This document shows, piece after piece, positions 37,111 through 49,194 of a stretch of DNA of 64,000 nucleotides. The notes beneath the pieces were generated by a model. That model was not told where the DNA came from and did not search any database. It saw nothing but the letters and a program-made list of their open reading frames with translations. Position 1 is the first letter of the stretch, and every line of letters starts with the position of its first letter. A program made the translations under genes and the position numbers. Source of the stretch: Thermanaeromonas sp. (GTDB taxonomy: Bacteria > Bacillota > DSM-521 > Neomoorellales > Neomoorellaceae); NCBI RefSeq assembly GCF_021890735.1, contig NZ_JAKKUR010000007.1:1-64000 (forward strand), in the 5' to 3' direction.

Positions 37111-39108
37111 ATGAACCGGTTTATACTTAAAGCTGATTTTGAGCCCCGAGGCGACCAGCCCAAGGCCATAGCTGCCCTGGTAGAGGGGTTGAAGAAAGGA
37201 TACCGGCACCAGACCCTTTTGGGAGCCACGGGTACGGGCAAGACCTACACCATGGCCCAGATCATCCAGGCCGTTCAGCGGCCAACTTTGGTTTTAGCTC
37301 CTAACAAGACTCTAGCTGCTCAATTATGCGGGGAGTTTAAGGAATTTTTCCCTCACAATGCTGTAGAGTATTTCGTGAGCTACTACGATTATTACCAGCC
37401 CGAAGCCTATGTTCCCGAGACAGATACCTATATCGAAAAGGATAGTTCCATAAATGAGGAAATAGATAAGCTGCGCCACGCGGCTACCGCGGCCCTTTTT
37501 GAACGCCGTGACGTCATCATAGTAGCTAGCGTTTCCTGCATATACGGTTTAGGTTCCCCGGAGGATTACAGCAAACTCATGGTTTCTTTACGGGAGGGCC
37601 AGGAGTACGACCGGGATCTTATTCTACGCAAGCTAGTAGATATCCAGTATAGCCGCAATGAATACGAGCTTAAGCGGGGGACTTTTCGTGTCCGCGGGGA
37701 TGTTTTAGAGATCTTCCCGGCTTCCTTTGATGCCCGGGCTATACGGGTAGAATTTTTCGGAGATGAAGTAGAAAGGATTTTGGAGATAGATACCTTAACG
37801 GGAGAGATCCTGGGCCGGCGGTATCACGTGGCCATCTTTCCGGCGAGCCACTATGTAGTAGAGCAACCCAAGCTGGAGCGAGCCCTGGCTAGCATAGAAG
37901 CCGAGCTGGAGGAGCGCCTTAGGGAGCTTAGGGCGGCGGGGAAGCTTTTGGAAGCCCAGAGGTTGGAGCAGCGCACCCGCTTCGACCTTGAGATGCTCCG
38001 GGAGGTAGGTTACTGTAAGGGGATCGAGAACTATTCCCGGCATCTTACCGGTCGTGCGCCGGGAGAGCCTCCTTATACTTTGCTGGATTATTTTCCACCT
38101 GATTTCCTGCTTTTTATCGACGAATCCCACATAGCAGTGCCCCAGATCGGGGGTATGTACGAGGGAGATTATTCGCGGAAGAAGACTTTGGTGGAATACG
38201 GCTTCCGGCTGCCGTCGGCTTTGGATAACCGGCCCTTAACCTTTGAGGAGTTTATGGCCCGGATAAACCAGGTTATCTATGTATCGGCCACTCCAGGGCC
38301 CTTTGAACTTGAACACTCGGAACAGGTAGTAGAACAGATTATCCGGCCCACCTACCTCGTGGATCCCGAGGTTATAGTCAGGCCTACGGCCGGTCAGGTC
38401 GACGATCTATTGCAAGAGATCCGGAAAAGAGTGGCTAAGAACCAGAGGGTGCTGGTCACCACCCTTACTAAAAGGATGGCCGAAGACCTGGCCGACTACC
38501 TCCAGGAGATGGGGGTCAAAGTCCGCTACCTCCATTCGGATATTAACGCCATCGAGCGCATGGAGATAATAAGGGATCTCAGGTTGGGGGTTTTTGATGT
38601 TCTGGTGGGCATAAACCTTCTCCGAGAAGGGTTGGACCTGCCCGAAGTTTCCTTGGTGGCCATTTTAGATGCTGATAAAGAAGGGTTTCTGCGTTCGGAG
38701 CGGTCCCTTATTCAGACCATCGGCCGGGCGGCGCGTAACGCCGAAGGCCAGGTTATTATGTATGCCGATACCATCACCGAATCCATGCGGCGGGCCATTG
38801 ACGAGACCAACCGGCGGCGCCGCATCCAGATGGAGTACAACCGGCAGCACGGCATAACCCCCCAGACGGTTGTCAAGCCGGTGCGCGATATCATCGAAGC
38901 TACCAAGTCAGTGGATGAAAAGGTCGTCTCCCGGCCCCGGGTCAAAATCGAGGCAAGGGACGGCCGGAAGAGGATGGGCCGCAGGGAGCTTCGTTCTCTT
39001 ATTAAGCGCTTGGAGAAGGAGATGCGGGAGGCCGCCAAGCGCTTGGAGTTTGAAAGGGCGGCCGAGCTCCGGGATGCCATTTTAGAGCTTAAGCTCCAGG
39101 CAGGATAA
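37111..39108 (+). CDS. uvrB: Excinuclease ABC subunit B
   Basis: [45 protein letters not shown]-terminal UVR motif. Confidence 0.98.
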   Translation: MNRFILKADFEPRGDQPKAIAALVEGLKKGYRHQTLLGATGTGKTYTMAQIIQAVQRPTLVLAPNKTLAAQLCGEFKEFFPHNAVEYFVSYYDYYQPEAYVPETDTYIEKDSSINEEIDKLRHAATAALFERRDVIIVASVSCIYGLGSPEDYSKLMVSLREGQEYDRDLILRKLVDIQYSRNEYELKRGTFRVRGDVLEIFPASFDARAIRVEFFGDEVERILEIDTLTGEILGRRYHVAIFPASHYVVEQPKLERALASIEAELEERLRELRAAGKLLEAQRLEQRTRFDLEMLREVGYCKGIENYSRHLTGRAPGEPPYTLLDYFPPDFLLFIDESHIAVPQIGGMYEGDYSRKKTLVEYGFRLPSALDNRPLTFEEFMARINQVIYVSATPGPFELEHSEQVVEQIIRPTYLVDPEVIVRPTAGQVDDLLQEIRKRVAKNQRVLVTTLTKRMAEDLADYLQEMGVKVRYLHSDINAIERMEIIRDLRLGVFDVLVGINLLREGLDLPEVSLVAILDADKEGFLRSERSLIQTIGRAARNAEGQVIMYADTITESMRRAIDETNRRRRIQMEYNRQHGITPQTVVKPVRDIIEATKSVDEKVVSRPRVKIEARDGRKRMGRRELRSLIKRLEKEMREAAKRLEFERAAELRDAILELKLQAG

Positions 39109-39299
39109 CAAAGCCTTATGGCTTGCGACGTTCACCGGAGAATAGCTTACAGGAGAAGGAAATAAGAGGATATAAAAAAGATAGCTAAGGAAGGAGACAA
39201 AGACACAAGAAGAAATACTAAAGATACAAGAAAAGCATACAAGAAGAAGGAGATAACGGGAAGATAAATAAGGGAGTTAGCGGCAAGGGAGAACCTTTT

Positions 39300-42155
39300 A
39301 TGTCTAAAGAAAAAATAATAGTTAAGGGTGCGCGCGCCCACAACTTAAAAAATATCGACGTAGAAATACCGCGGGATAAATTAGTTGTAATCACGGGGCT
39401 GTCTGGTTCGGGGAAATCCTCTTTGGCCTTCGATACCATTTACGCGGAGGGCCAGAGGAGGTATGTGGAGTCTTTGTCTGCTTATGCCCGCCAGTTCTTG
39501 GGTCAGATGAACAAGCCGGATGTGGACTATATAGAAGGATTATCCCCGGCCATTGCTATAGACCAGAAGGCGGCCAGCCACAACCCGCGGTCTACGGTGG
39601 GCACGGTAACGGAGATTTACGATTATCTCCGGCTCCTTTTCGCCCGTATAGGTCGGCCCCACTGCCCCCGCTGCGGCCGGCCTATAGTTCCCCAGACAGT
39701 ATCTCAGATGGTGGATCGGCTCCTTACTTTTCCAGAGGATACTAGGATGCAGATCCTGGCTCCTGTGGTCCGCGGGCGCAAAGGGGAATACAAGCAGCTT
39801 TTGGAGGAGCTGCGGCGTAGTGGGTACGCCCGGGTACGTGTTGACGGTGAGGTGCGGGAGACTGCCGAGGAAATTAAGCTGGATAAAAATAAGAAGCATA
39901 CCATAGAAGTTATAGTGGATCGTGTAAAGATACGCCCCGGGATCGCCCGTCGGCTGGCCGACTCTTTAGAGACCGCCTTGAAACTTTCTGAGGGTTTGGT
40001 TTTAGTCGAAGTAGTAGGTCAGGAAGAGATCTTGTTCAGCTCTGAATTTGCTTGCCCTGAGTGCGGTGTAAGCTTGCCGGAGATAGCCCCGAGGCTTTTT
40101 TCCTTTAACAGCCCTTACGGAGCGTGCCCTGCCTGTACGGGCCTGGGGACCAGCATGGAGGTGGATCCCGACCTGATAATACCCGATCCCAACCTAAGCC
40201 TGCGGGAAGGGGCCCTTGCGCCCTGGAGCGGAGGGGAAGGGTATTGGCATATTTTAGAGGCGGTAGCCGATCATTACGGCTTTAGTTTGGATGTACCGGT
40301 GCGGGAGCTTAAGCCGGAGCACTTAAAAATTATCCTTTACGGGAGCGGGCAGGAAAGGATAAGGTTTAGTTATATAAACCGCTACGGTGAGAGAAGGACC
40401 TGGGAGGCGCCCTTTGAAGGGGTTATTCCCGCCTTGGAGAGGCGCTACCGGGAGGCTCAGTCGGATTGGGCACGGGCGGAAATCGAAGAATACATGAGCC
40501 AGAAGCCCTGCCCCGTTTGCCGGGGAACCCGGCTTAAGCCCGAAGCTTTAGCCGTAACCGTGGGCGGGAAAAACATCCATGAAGTGACCAAGCTGTCCGT
40601 AGCTGAGGCGGAAGAGTTTTTTGCCAAACTTAATCTAACGGAAAAGGAGCAGATGATAGCCCATCAGATTTTAAAGGAAATTAGATCGCGGCTTAAGTTC
40701 TTGATGGATGTAGGTCTGGATTATCTTACCTTGGACCGCCCGGCGGCCACCCTATCTGGCGGCGAGGCCCAGCGCATTCGCCTGGCCACCCAGATTGGCT
40801 CGGGCTTGGTGGGTGTGCTTTACATCCTGGACGAGCCCAGTATAGGGCTCCACCAGCGGGATAATGCCCGGCTGATCCGGACCCTGAAGCAGCTCCGGGA
40901 CTTGGGTAACACCGTTATCGTAGTAGAACACGATGAAGAAACCATCCGTGAGGCCGACTATATCATAGACATAGGGCCGGGTGCCGGTGCGGGCGGTGGC
41001 CAGGTGGTGGTAGCCGGGACGGTTACCGATGTGATGAATTGTCCGGCTTCCCTCACCGGGCAATATCTGAGCGGCAAAAAGCGCATACCGGTTCCGGCTT
41101 CTAGAAGAAAGCCGGGGGATAAATGGTTGGAAGTGCTGGGGGCAAGCGAGCATAACCTTAAAGATATCGATGTGCGTTTCCCCCTGGGAACCTTTATATG
41201 CGTAACCGGCGTTTCGGGTTCGGGTAAGAGCACCTTAGTCAACGACATCCTTTATCGCGCCTTAGCCCAAAGGCTGAACGGTGCCCGAACCGTTCCGGGC
41301 CGTTTCCGGGAATTAAGAGGCTTAGAGCACCTGGATAAAGTTATCGCCGTGGACCAGTCGCCTATAGGTCGCACCCCGCGTTCAAACCCCGCTACGTACA
41401 CCGGGGTGATGGATGATATAAGAAGCCTTTTTGCGGCCACACCGGAAGCCCGGGCCCGGGGTTATAAGCCGGGCCGTTTCAGCTTTAATGTCAAGGGGGG
41501 GCGCTGTGAGGCCTGCAGCGGGGATGGTATCATAAAGATAGAGATGCACTTCCTGCCCGATGTGTACATTCCCTGTGAAGTATGTAAGGGCAAGAGGTAC
41601 AATCGGGAAACCCTGGAAGTGAAGTATAAAGGAAAATCTATTGCAGATGTGCTGGATATGACTGTGGATGAGGCGGTAGAATTCTTTTCCGTCATACCGC
41701 GGCTGCACCGCAAGCTCCTCACCCTTCAAGATGTGGGCTTAGGGTATATTAAGTTAGGCCAGCCGGCTACCACTCTTTCGGGCGGGGAAGCCCAGCGGGT
41801 AAAACTTGCGGCCGAGCTTTCCCGCCGGAGCAACGGGCGCACCCTGTATATTCTTGATGAGCCTACGACTGGGCTCCATATGGCCGACGTACACCGCCTG
41901 TTAAATGTTCTACAGCGTCTGGTGGATGCAGGAAATACAGTAGTGGTCATTGAGCACAACCTGGACGTTATTAAATGCGCGGATTATATCATAGATCTAG
42001 GCCCGGAGGGCGGGGACCGGGGTGGCCGGGTGGTAGCCGTAGGGACGCCAGAAGAAATCTGCCAGGTGCCTACCTCCTATACCGGCCAGTTTTTAAAACC
42101 GGTGCTGGAAAGGGACCGGGCCGTCTCTGGGCAGGAGGTAAGGCAGGCAGTCTGA
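39300..42155 (+). CDS. uvrA: Excinuclease ABC subunit A
   Basis: [62 protein letters not shown]. Confidence 0.98.
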   Translation: MSKEKIIVKGARAHNLKNIDVEIPRDKLVVITGLSGSGKSSLAFDTIYAEGQRRYVESLSAYARQFLGQMNKPDVDYIEGLSPAIAIDQKAASHNPRSTVGTVTEIYDYLRLLFARIGRPHCPRCGRPIVPQTVSQMVDRLLTFPEDTRMQILAPVVRGRKGEYKQLLEELRRSGYARVRVDGEVRETAEEIKLDKNKKHTIEVIVDRVKIRPGIARRLADSLETALKLSEGLVLVEVVGQEEILFSSEFACPECGVSLPEIAPRLFSFNSPYGACPACTGLGTSMEVDPDLIIPDPNLSLREGALAPWSGGEGYWHILEAVADHYGFSLDVPVRELKPEHLKIILYGSGQERIRFSYINRYGERRTWEAPFEGVIPALERRYREAQSDWARAEIEEYMSQKPCPVCRGTRLKPEALAVTVGGKNIHEVTKLSVAEAEEFFAKLNLTEKEQMIAHQILKEIRSRLKFLMDVGLDYLTLDRPAATLSGGEAQRIRLATQIGSGLVGVLYILDEPSIGLHQRDNARLIRTLKQLRDLGNTVIVVEHDEETIREADYIIDIGPGAGAGGGQVVVAGTVTDVMNCPASLTGQYLSGKKRIPVPASRRKPGDKWLEVLGASEHNLKDIDVRFPLGTFICVTGVSGSGKSTLVNDILYRALAQRLNGARTVPGRFRELRGLEHLDKVIAVDQSPIGRTPRSNPATYTGVMDDIRSLFAATPEARARGYKPGRFSFNVKGGRCEACSGDGIIKIEMHFLPDVYIPCEVCKGKRYNRETLEVKYKGKSIADVLDMTVDEAVEFFSVIPRLHRKLLTLQDVGLGYIKLGQPATTLSGGEAQRVKLAAELSRRSNGRTLYILDEPTTGLHMADVHRLLNVLQRLVDAGNTVVVIEHNLDVIKCADYIIDLGPEGGDRGGRVVAVGTPEEICQVPTSYTGQFLKPVLERDRAVSGQEVRQAV

Positions 42156-42169
42156 TAGGGGGGGTAAAA

Positions 42170-42724
42170 ATGACTACCTATTGGCCGACAGCAGGCAAAG
42201 AACATACGGAAGCCACGGTGAAATTGGCCGTGGAGAGGGCCAGAAGCCTAGGTCTTAAACACTTGGTGATCGCTTCCGTTACGGGTTACTCTGCCAAATT
42301 GCTCCTGGGGCAAAACGACTTAGAAGTAGTGTGCGTCACCCACCAGGCGGGCTTTGCACAACCGGGACAGCAGGAGATGCCTCAAGATGTGCGCCGGGAG
42401 TTAGAGGGGGGAGGGATCAAAGTTTTAACTACCACCCATCTTATGGCCGGGCTGGACCGGGCGTTGAGGCTTAAGTTCCAAGGTCTTTACCCTGCGGAGA
42501 TCATTGCCAGCACTTTACGGCTATTCGGGCAGGGTACTAAAGTGGCAGTTGAGGTAGCTGGCATGGCCCTGGATGCCGGCCTTATACCGTACGGAGTGGA
42601 TATCGTTGCTTTGGGCGGCACCAGCGAAGGGGTGGACACGGCGTTAGTGCTTCGTCCTGCGCATTCCCAAAACTTCTTTGACACAAAGATCAAGGAGATC
42701 ATCTGCAAGCCACGGGAATTCTAG
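42170..42724 (+). CDS. Pyruvate kinase alpha/beta (C-terminal) domain-like protein
   Basis: WPTAGKEHTEATVKLAVERARSLGLKHLVIASVTGYSAKLLL, similar to PK_C domain stand-alone proteins. Confidence 0.75.
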   Translation: MTTYWPTAGKEHTEATVKLAVERARSLGLKHLVIASVTGYSAKLLLGQNDLEVVCVTHQAGFAQPGQQEMPQDVRRELEGGGIKVLTTTHLMAGLDRALRLKFQGLYPAEIIASTLRLFGQGTKVAVEVAGMALDAGLIPYGVDIVALGGTSEGVDTALVLRPAHSQNFFDTKIKEIICKPREF

Positions 42725-42740
42725 GGAGCCGGGGGAAAGC

Positions 42741-44546
42741 ATGTTACTGGAGGAAAAGCTCGCCCATCTTCCCGACCATCCCGGTGTTTACCTAATGCGT
42801 GATGCCCGGGGGCAGGTAATATATGTGGGTAAGGCGGCCTCCTTGCGCAACCGTGTGCGCTCTTATTTCCACGGCCAACACCCGCCGCGCATCCAGGCCC
42901 TGGTGCGACAGGTGGCCGATGTGGAGTATATACTCACCGACAACGAAGTGGAGGCCCTGGCTCTGGAGTGCAACCTGATTAAAGAATACCGGCCGCGGTA
43001 CAATATCAACCTCAAGGACGACAAAAGCTACCCTTATCTTCGCCTTACTTTACAGGAAGAGTTTCCGCACCTAGAGGTAACGCGGCGGGTAGTGCAGGAT
43101 GGTTCACGGTATTTCGGCCCCTACACCCGCGTAGGGGCCCTTAAGGAAACTCTTAAGCTTTTAGGGAGCCTTTTTCCCGTACGCACCTGCCGGGATACTC
43201 CTTTAAAGCCCAAAAGCCGCCCTTGCCTTAATGCCCACCTGGGTAGGTGCCTTGCTCCCTGTACGGGAAAGGTAAGCGCCGCTGAATACCGGCAAGCCGT
43301 GCAGGAGATGGTACTTTTCCTGGAAGGCAAGCAAGGAGACCTAATACGGCGGCTAAGGGCAGAGATGGAGGAGGCTGCTGAAAAACTCGAATTTGAAAGG
43401 GCGGCACGCCTTAGGGACCGTATAAGGGCTATAGAAGAAGTCCTAGCCCACCAGAAGGTTATAAGCCCCGGCCGGGAGAACCGCGATTGCATAGCCCTGG
43501 CCCGGGAACAGAACGAAGCAGTAGGGATGATCTTTTTTATCCGGGAGGGGAAACTCATAGGCCGGGAGCACTTCTTCCTGGAAGGCCAGGCCGGGCTGGA
43601 TGATAAAGAAGTGATGGCTGCCCTGGTAAAGCAATTTTACAGCCGGGGGATGGAGGTGCCGCCGGAGGTACTTCTCAGTGAAGAGGCTGAAGACCAAGAA
43701 ACTATAGCCGCATGGCTCTCCGGGCTTAGGGGAAGTAAAGTCACCGTAAAAGTTCCCCGGCGCGGAGAGAAGGCGAAACTCATAAATATGGTGCGGGAAA
43801 ACGCCCTTTCCGTCCTCCGGGAACACTTGTTGGCCCGGGAAAGGGAGGAGGCCGGCTTCCAGGAGGCGCTGGAGGAACTTAAAGAGGTTTTGGCCCTTCC
43901 TGCCTTGCCCCAACGGATGGAAGCTTTCGACATATCTAACCTGCAGGGGACGGAGATGGTAGGGTCCATGGTGGTTTTTATCGGAGGAAGGCCGGACCCT
44001 TCTTCCTACCGGCGCTTTCGCATTAAAGACGTACAAGGGCCAAACGACTTTGCTTCCCTAAAGGAGGTTTTATTCAGGCGTTTTAAGCGGCTGGCCCAAG
44101 GCGACCCCAAGTTTTCAGCCCGACCGGACCTGGTACTAATAGACGGGGGGCGGGGCCAGCTTTCGGCAGCCCGCGAAGTTATGCGTGAGCTAGGTGTAGA
44201 GGATATCCCGACCTTCAGCCTGGCCAAGGGGGAGGAGCTTATTTTCCGTGAGGGGGATGCCCGGCCCCTGGCCTTACCTAAGGACAGCGCCGCCCTGCGG
44301 CTCCTGCAGCGCCTCCGCGATGAGGCGCACCGGTTTGCTATTACCTACCACCGCCAGCGCAGAAGCAAGGGGGCCCTGGCCTCTGTGTTGGATGATATTC
44401 CTGGTGTAGGTCCCAAACGCAAGCGGGCCCTGCTCCGCCATTTCGGGTCTGTAGAGAACATCCGGCGGGCCAGCTTAGAGGATTTATTACAGGTGGAGGG
44501 CATGAATAAGGCCGTAGCGGCCAGGATCAAGGAAGTTCTGCGCTAA
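42741..44546 (+). CDS. uvrC: Excinuclease ABC subunit C
   Basis: LPDHPGVYLMRDARGQVIYVGKAASLRNRVRSYF GIY-YIG domain, UVR and HhH motifs. Confidence 0.98.
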   Translation: MLLEEKLAHLPDHPGVYLMRDARGQVIYVGKAASLRNRVRSYFHGQHPPRIQALVRQVADVEYILTDNEVEALALECNLIKEYRPRYNINLKDDKSYPYLRLTLQEEFPHLEVTRRVVQDGSRYFGPYTRVGALKETLKLLGSLFPVRTCRDTPLKPKSRPCLNAHLGRCLAPCTGKVSAAEYRQAVQEMVLFLEGKQGDLIRRLRAEMEEAAEKLEFERAARLRDRIRAIEEVLAHQKVISPGRENRDCIALAREQNEAVGMIFFIREGKLIGREHFFLEGQAGLDDKEVMAALVKQFYSRGMEVPPEVLLSEEAEDQETIAAWLSGLRGSKVTVKVPRRGEKAKLINMVRENALSVLREHLLAREREEAGFQEALEELKEVLALPALPQRMEAFDISNLQGTEMVGSMVVFIGGRPDPSSYRRFRIKDVQGPNDFASLKEVLFRRFKRLAQGDPKFSARPDLVLIDGGRGQLSAAREVMRELGVEDIPTFSLAKGEELIFREGDARPLALPKDSAALRLLQRLRDEAHRFAITYHRQRRSKGALASVLDDIPGVGPKRKRALLRHFGSVENIRRASLEDLLQVEGMNKAVAARIKEVLR

Positions 44547-44590
44547 GGCGCGGAGATGCTAACAAGGAAGAGCTCCATGGGGGGAAAGAG

Positions 44591-45409
44591 ATGACTTCAC
44601 CTATTAAGCTTGTAGCCCTAGATCTCGACGGTACTCTTTTAAACAGCGACTCCGATTTAGAATACAGGGCCAAAGAAGCTGTCCGCCGGGTGCAGGAAAA
44701 AGGTGTTAAGGTTACCCTGGCCACCGGCCGCATGTTCCGTTCTGCCTTACCCTTCGCCCGGGAGCTAAACCTAAAGTTGCCGCTCATCGTCTACCACGGA
44801 GCTCTTATTAAAAACCCCGTTTCCGGGGAGGTTATGCGGGAGAAATTATTACCTTTGAGTATAGTAGAATTTTTAGTCGGCAGGGCCCGCGAGTACGGTT
44901 TTCCCTACAACGTCTATGTGGAAGATGAGCTGTATGTTGATGATATCCAGCCGGAGAACCTGGCCTATGCCGACAAGGCCCGGGTGCCCCTGCACAAGGT
45001 GGATGATATCCTGGGCTTTTTAAAAGAAAAAGCTCCTAAGGAACCCATTAAATTCGTGGCCCTGCACGACGGGCCTAAGCTAGACAGACTGGAAGAGGAA
45101 GTGCGCAAGGCGATAGGGCATAGGGTATATATAACCCGCTCCTTTCCTTATTTTTTGGAAGTTATCAGCCGGGAAGCCAGCAAAGCCAAAGGGCTGGAAA
45201 TCCTTGCCCGGCACTTGGGCATAAGCCCTAAGGAAATTATGGTTATAGGTGATAGCTTTAATGATCTGGATATGTTTCACTTCGCCGGGCTTGCCGTGGC
45301 CATGGGCAATGCGCCACCGGCCGTCCGGGCTCAAGCTCATTATGTGGTGGCTACCAATGACGAGGGCGGAGTAGCGGAAGCTTTGACCAAATTTATCCTG
45401 GAGAGGTAA
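44591..45409 (+). CDS. Cof-type HAD-IIB family hydrolase
   Basis: LVALDLDGTLLNSD, VIGDSFNDLDMFHFAGLAVAMGNA. Confidence 0.93.
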   Translation: MTSPIKLVALDLDGTLLNSDSDLEYRAKEAVRRVQEKGVKVTLATGRMFRSALPFARELNLKLPLIVYHGALIKNPVSGEVMREKLLPLSIVEFLVGRAREYGFPYNVYVEDELYVDDIQPENLAYADKARVPLHKVDDILGFLKEKAPKEPIKFVALHDGPKLDRLEEEVRKAIGHRVYITRSFPYFLEVISREASKAKGLEILARHLGISPKEIMVIGDSFNDLDMFHFAGLAVAMGNAPPAVRAQAHYVVATNDEGGVAEALTKFILER

Positions 45410-45415
45410 CGCTTT

Positions 45416-46309
45416 ATGGATAAGGGTGAGGAACGGCGCCTTGTAATCGTGACGGGTTTATCTGGAGCCGGTAAAACCCAGGCTATACGTTCCCTGGAGG
45501 ATCTGGGCTTTTTTTGTATCGATAACTTGCCCCCATCTCTCGTACCCGGTTTGGTAGAGCTGTTGAACAAACAGGGACCGGGTCCGGAGGAAACCAGAAG
45601 AGTAGCCCTGGTTATGGATATCAGGGGGGGCAAGTTTTTCGCGGGTATGGAGGAAGCCCTGGATTATCTAGACCAACAGGGGTTTCCCTATGAGATCTTA
45701 TTTTTAGAAGCTTCGGATGAAGTCCTGGTGCGGCGGTATAAGGAGACCAGGCGGCGTCACCCCCTGGCCGGGGAAAGCATCTTAGAGGGAATACTAGAGG
45801 AACGCCGGCGCTTAGAAAGTATTAAGGAACGGGCGAGCAAAATTATCGATACCTCCGAACTCACACCCCGCCAGCTTAAGGAGGAAATAACCGAACTATA
45901 CGGGGCCCGGGGGCAGAAGCTTACCATAACTGTGGTGTCCTTCGGTTACAAGTACGGGTTACCTCTGGATGCTGACCTGGTAATGGATGTCCGGTTTTTG
46001 CCTAACCCTTATTACAACCCGGCCTTACGCCCTTTCACGGGTCACGACCGGTGTGTAGCTGATTTTGTACTGGGCGAACCGGCTGCCCAGGAGTTTTTGA
46101 ACAAGTTTATGGACTTGTTACATTTTCTTATTCCCAATTATATTAAAGAAGGCAAATCTCACCTTGTGATAGCTATAGGATGCACAGGTGGCCAACACCG
46201 CTCGGTAACCCTGGCCAACAAAATAGGAGAGTTGCTCGAAAAGGAAGACTTTCGGGTTATCGTAAAGCACAGGGATGTAATACGGGCCTCCTTAAACCGC
46301 AGGAGGTGA
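45416..46309 (+). CDS. rapZ: RNase adapter RapZ / YvcJ nucleotide-binding protein
   Basis: [53 protein letters not shown]. Confidence 0.95.
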   Translation: MDKGEERRLVIVTGLSGAGKTQAIRSLEDLGFFCIDNLPPSLVPGLVELLNKQGPGPEETRRVALVMDIRGGKFFAGMEEALDYLDQQGFPYEILFLEASDEVLVRRYKETRRRHPLAGESILEGILEERRRLESIKERASKIIDTSELTPRQLKEEITELYGARGQKLTITVVSFGYKYGLPLDADLVMDVRFLPNPYYNPALRPFTGHDRCVADFVLGEPAAQEFLNKFMDLLHFLIPNYIKEGKSHLVIAIGCTGGQHRSVTLANKIGELLEKEDFRVIVKHRDVIRASLNRRR

Positions 46310-46314
46310 GCCTT

Positions 46315-47673
46315 TTGCACAGCCTCAAGTGGTTATACCCCGGCCTTAAGATCAAACGCTTTATACTTTTGGCTGCTTTAGGCCTTTTTTTTCTTGTTTC
46401 TGGGGTAACTATAGCTTTGGGCTTAACCTTGCTCACCTCTGCGGAGCAGAGTCTGCTTTGGCTGGCTTATTATATTTTGCGCATAGGAATTTCCCCCGTA
46501 GCTACAGGTGTTTTCCTGGCCGGGTTGGGCTTCGTACTATTGTTGCTGGGCATTGACAGGTTGGTGCGGTCAGTTTTGCATGTTTTATGGCCGCGCCAGA
46601 AAAGCCCTTGGGAGGTTTTTTACCGGAGGCGCCTTTTAGAGGGCGGTCCCCGGATAGTGGCCATAGGCGGTGGTACGGGTTTAGGGGTCCTTTTACGCGG
46701 ACTTAAAAACTATACGCGCAATCTTACCGCTATTGTTACGGTAGCTGATGATGGTGGAAGTTCTGGACGGTTGCGCGCGGAACTGGGCATACCTCCACCG
46801 GGGGATATCCGTAATTGCCTGGTGGCTCTCGCAGACACCGAATCTCTGATGGAAGAGCTTTTCAATTATCGCTTTCAAAAGGGAGAAGGGCTGGCAGGGC
46901 ATAGTTTGGGGAATTTATTACTTGCGGCCATGACCGATATAGCAGGGGATTTTGACAGGGCTATAAGCGAGCTGGAGCGGGTCTTAGCGGTAGGCGGCCG
47001 GGTTGTCCCTTCCACCCTTACCCCTGTGGTCTTGGGCGCCGAGAGGGAGGACGGCACCATTGTATGGGGAGAGAGCCGCATCCCCTGCCCCGGACAGCGT
47101 ATAAAGCGGGTCTTTTTGCATCCCCCTGATTGTAAGCCCCATGAGAAAGCCCTGGAAGCCATAGCCCGGGCCGAAGCTGTTATAATCGGGCCGGGAAGCC
47201 TTTATACCAGCGTCTTGCCCAATCTTTTAGTGCCCGGTATAGCCGAGGCCCTGCGCAAGGCCAAAGCTCCGGTGTTTTACATAAGCAATGTGATGACCCA
47301 GCCGGGCGAAACAGAGGGTTATACGGTGGCTGACCACGTGCGGGCCATAGAAGAGCATTGTGGCCCCGGCCTTATAGACTGCGTCATCGCCCATAGTGGT
47401 CCGGTATCCTGGGCCGCCCGGAGGCGTTACGGGGAAAGGGGTGCCCGTCCCGTTAAGGTGGATGCAGCGGCGGTGACCCGGATGGGAGTGGAGCTACGGA
47501 AAGCATGGCTGGTGGATGAAACTCTGGTAGTTAGGCACCATCCCGACCGCCTGGCCCAGGTGATCATGGAGGAGCTTTATAAGCGGCGGGTTTGGAAGCC
47601 GCGGGACAAATTTCGCTTTTTCGTCCAGAAAAGGATGGGTAAAGACCGCTTTCCTGCCTCCTTTGGGGCTTAG
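46315..47673 (+). CDS. yvcK: YvcK family gluconeogenesis factor (CofD-like)
   Basis: IVAIGGGTGLGVLLRGLKNYTRNLTAIVTVADDGGSSGRLR. Confidence 0.93.
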   Translation: MHSLKWLYPGLKIKRFILLAALGLFFLVSGVTIALGLTLLTSAEQSLLWLAYYILRIGISPVATGVFLAGLGFVLLLLGIDRLVRSVLHVLWPRQKSPWEVFYRRRLLEGGPRIVAIGGGTGLGVLLRGLKNYTRNLTAIVTVADDGGSSGRLRAELGIPPPGDIRNCLVALADTESLMEELFNYRFQKGEGLAGHSLGNLLLAAMTDIAGDFDRAISELERVLAVGGRVVPSTLTPVVLGAEREDGTIVWGESRIPCPGQRIKRVFLHPPDCKPHEKALEAIARAEAVIIGPGSLYTSVLPNLLVPGIAEALRKAKAPVFYISNVMTQPGETEGYTVADHVRAIEEHCGPGLIDCVIAHSGPVSWAARRRYGERGARPVKVDAAAVTRMGVELRKAWLVDETLVVRHHPDRLAQVIMEELYKRRVWKPRDKFRFFVQKRMGKDRFPASFGA

Positions 47674-47703
47674 AGCAATCCTTCAAGAGTGGGGGTAATA
47701 AAG

Positions 47704-48636
47704 GTGCCGTTCTCCTTTTCGGCCCGGGTCAAAGAAGAACTAATCCATATCCAGGCCAAAGGCAAGTGTTGTTGCCTGGCCGAACTGGCCGCTTTGTGGC
47801 ATTTTTCCTCCCCGCCCTCTTTAGGGGAGACCTTGCCTAAAGCTTCTATCATATTAGCCACGGAGAATGCCGCTTTAGCCCGCAAAGCGTACTCCCTAGC
47901 TAAGGAAGCAGGTCTCAGTACCAAAGTAGAAACCGTAGAACCCAAAACCCGGCGCAGAACCCGCTTGTATTGCTTGGTATCCCAGCAAGATGGGTACGAG
48001 AAAATCTTAAAAGGAAAGGAAAGGACCTTGTACCCTTGCTGCCGTCCGGCTTACCTTCGGGGAATTTTTTTGGCTTGCGGGTATGTGGCCAGCCCTTCAA
48101 CAGGACATCATTTAGAACTGGTAGTGAAGAGTAAAGACCTTCGTTTTTTAAAGCGCCTTTTGGAAGAACTTGAGCTTGTCCCCGGGATTCACCAGCGTGG
48201 CCGGAGTGTATCCTTGTACCTTAAAGATAGCGATCAGGTTATACGCGCTTTAAGCCTCATGGGTGCCCACGCTGCGGTGTTAGAATACCAAAATGTTTTA
48301 GTTTACAAAGAGATGCGCAACCAGGTAAACCGCCTAGTAAACTGCGAGACGGCCAATTTAAGTAAAGCGGTGGAAGCAGGTTTAAGGCAGGTAGAGGCTA
48401 TACGTTTTCTTGAAGCCAAAGTGGGTTTAGAAAATTTGCCGCGGGCTTTACGGGAAATAGCAGAAGTACGGTTGCGCTATCCAGAAGCCACCCTTAAGGA
48501 ATTAGGGGAAATGCTTACTCCCCGTATCGGCAAATCGGGAGTTAACCACCGCCTGCGCCGCTTGGAAGAGTTAGCTAAAAGATTGACGGGCAGTGAAATA
48601 AAGGATGCGACGGGTCAAGAGCTTTCCGGTAAGTGA
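47704..48636 (+). CDS. whiA: DNA-binding protein WhiA
   Basis: [31 protein letters not shown]..., C-terminal [38 protein letters not shown]. Confidence 0.95.
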   Translation: MPFSFSARVKEELIHIQAKGKCCCLAELAALWHFSSPPSLGETLPKASIILATENAALARKAYSLAKEAGLSTKVETVEPKTRRRTRLYCLVSQQDGYEKILKGKERTLYPCCRPAYLRGIFLACGYVASPSTGHHLELVVKSKDLRFLKRLLEELELVPGIHQRGRSVSLYLKDSDQVIRALSLMGAHAAVLEYQNVLVYKEMRNQVNRLVNCETANLSKAVEAGLRQVEAIRFLEAKVGLENLPRALREIAEVRLRYPEATLKELGEMLTPRIGKSGVNHRLRRLEELAKRLTGSEIKDATGQELSGK

Positions 48637-48646
48637 AGCTAATTCC

Positions 48647-49090
48647 ATGGCCTATTGGTCCAAGATAACCCCCCTATGGCGGGTGGTCTGGAACTTTACC
48701 GTTATTGAAATAAGCCGCTTTATACCCTTTTTAAAGGTTAAAAACCTTCTCCTCCGGCTGGTGGGAATAAAGGTGGCGCCATCGGCTTCTGTAGGGTTGA
48801 TGGCCATGTTTGACATACTGCGCCCTGACTTAATAAGCATAGGCGAAAATACCATCATAGGCTACAATGCTACTATCTTAACTCATGAGTTTCTGCCCCG
48901 GGAGTACCGCCTGGGCGAAGTGGAGATAGGTTCCTGGGTATTAGTTGGGGCCAACGCCACCATCCTTCCCGGGGTGAAGATCGGTGATGGAGCGGTGGTG
49001 GCGGCCGGAGCGGTAGTCACCAGGGATGTACCTTCCGGTGCCCTGGTGGCCGGAGTGCCGGCACGGGTGGTGGGGCGGGCAGGGGAGTAG
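48647..49090 (+). CDS. Left-handed beta-helix (hexapeptide) acyltransferase
   Basis: [18 protein letters not shown]...[50 protein letters not shown]. Confidence 0.88.
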   Translation: MAYWSKITPLWRVVWNFTVIEISRFIPFLKVKNLLLRLVGIKVAPSASVGLMAMFDILRPDLISIGENTIIGYNATILTHEFLPREYRLGEVEIGSWVLVGANATILPGVKIGDGAVVAAGAVVTRDVPSGALVAGVPARVVGRAGE

Positions 49091-49194
49091 CTACTTTAAA
49101 AGCCGTCGGTAGGCGGACCTGCCGGGAGGCCCGGATGTGGCGGGTAGGGGAGTAGCTGCGTTGCTAGAGGGGGGCCTAACCTTAAATTATTACT

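Noticed and set aside
39147-39341. 64-aa hydrophobic minus-strand ORF
   Set aside because: Composition is simply the complement of the purine-rich tract and start of uvrA; no SD or homology cues.
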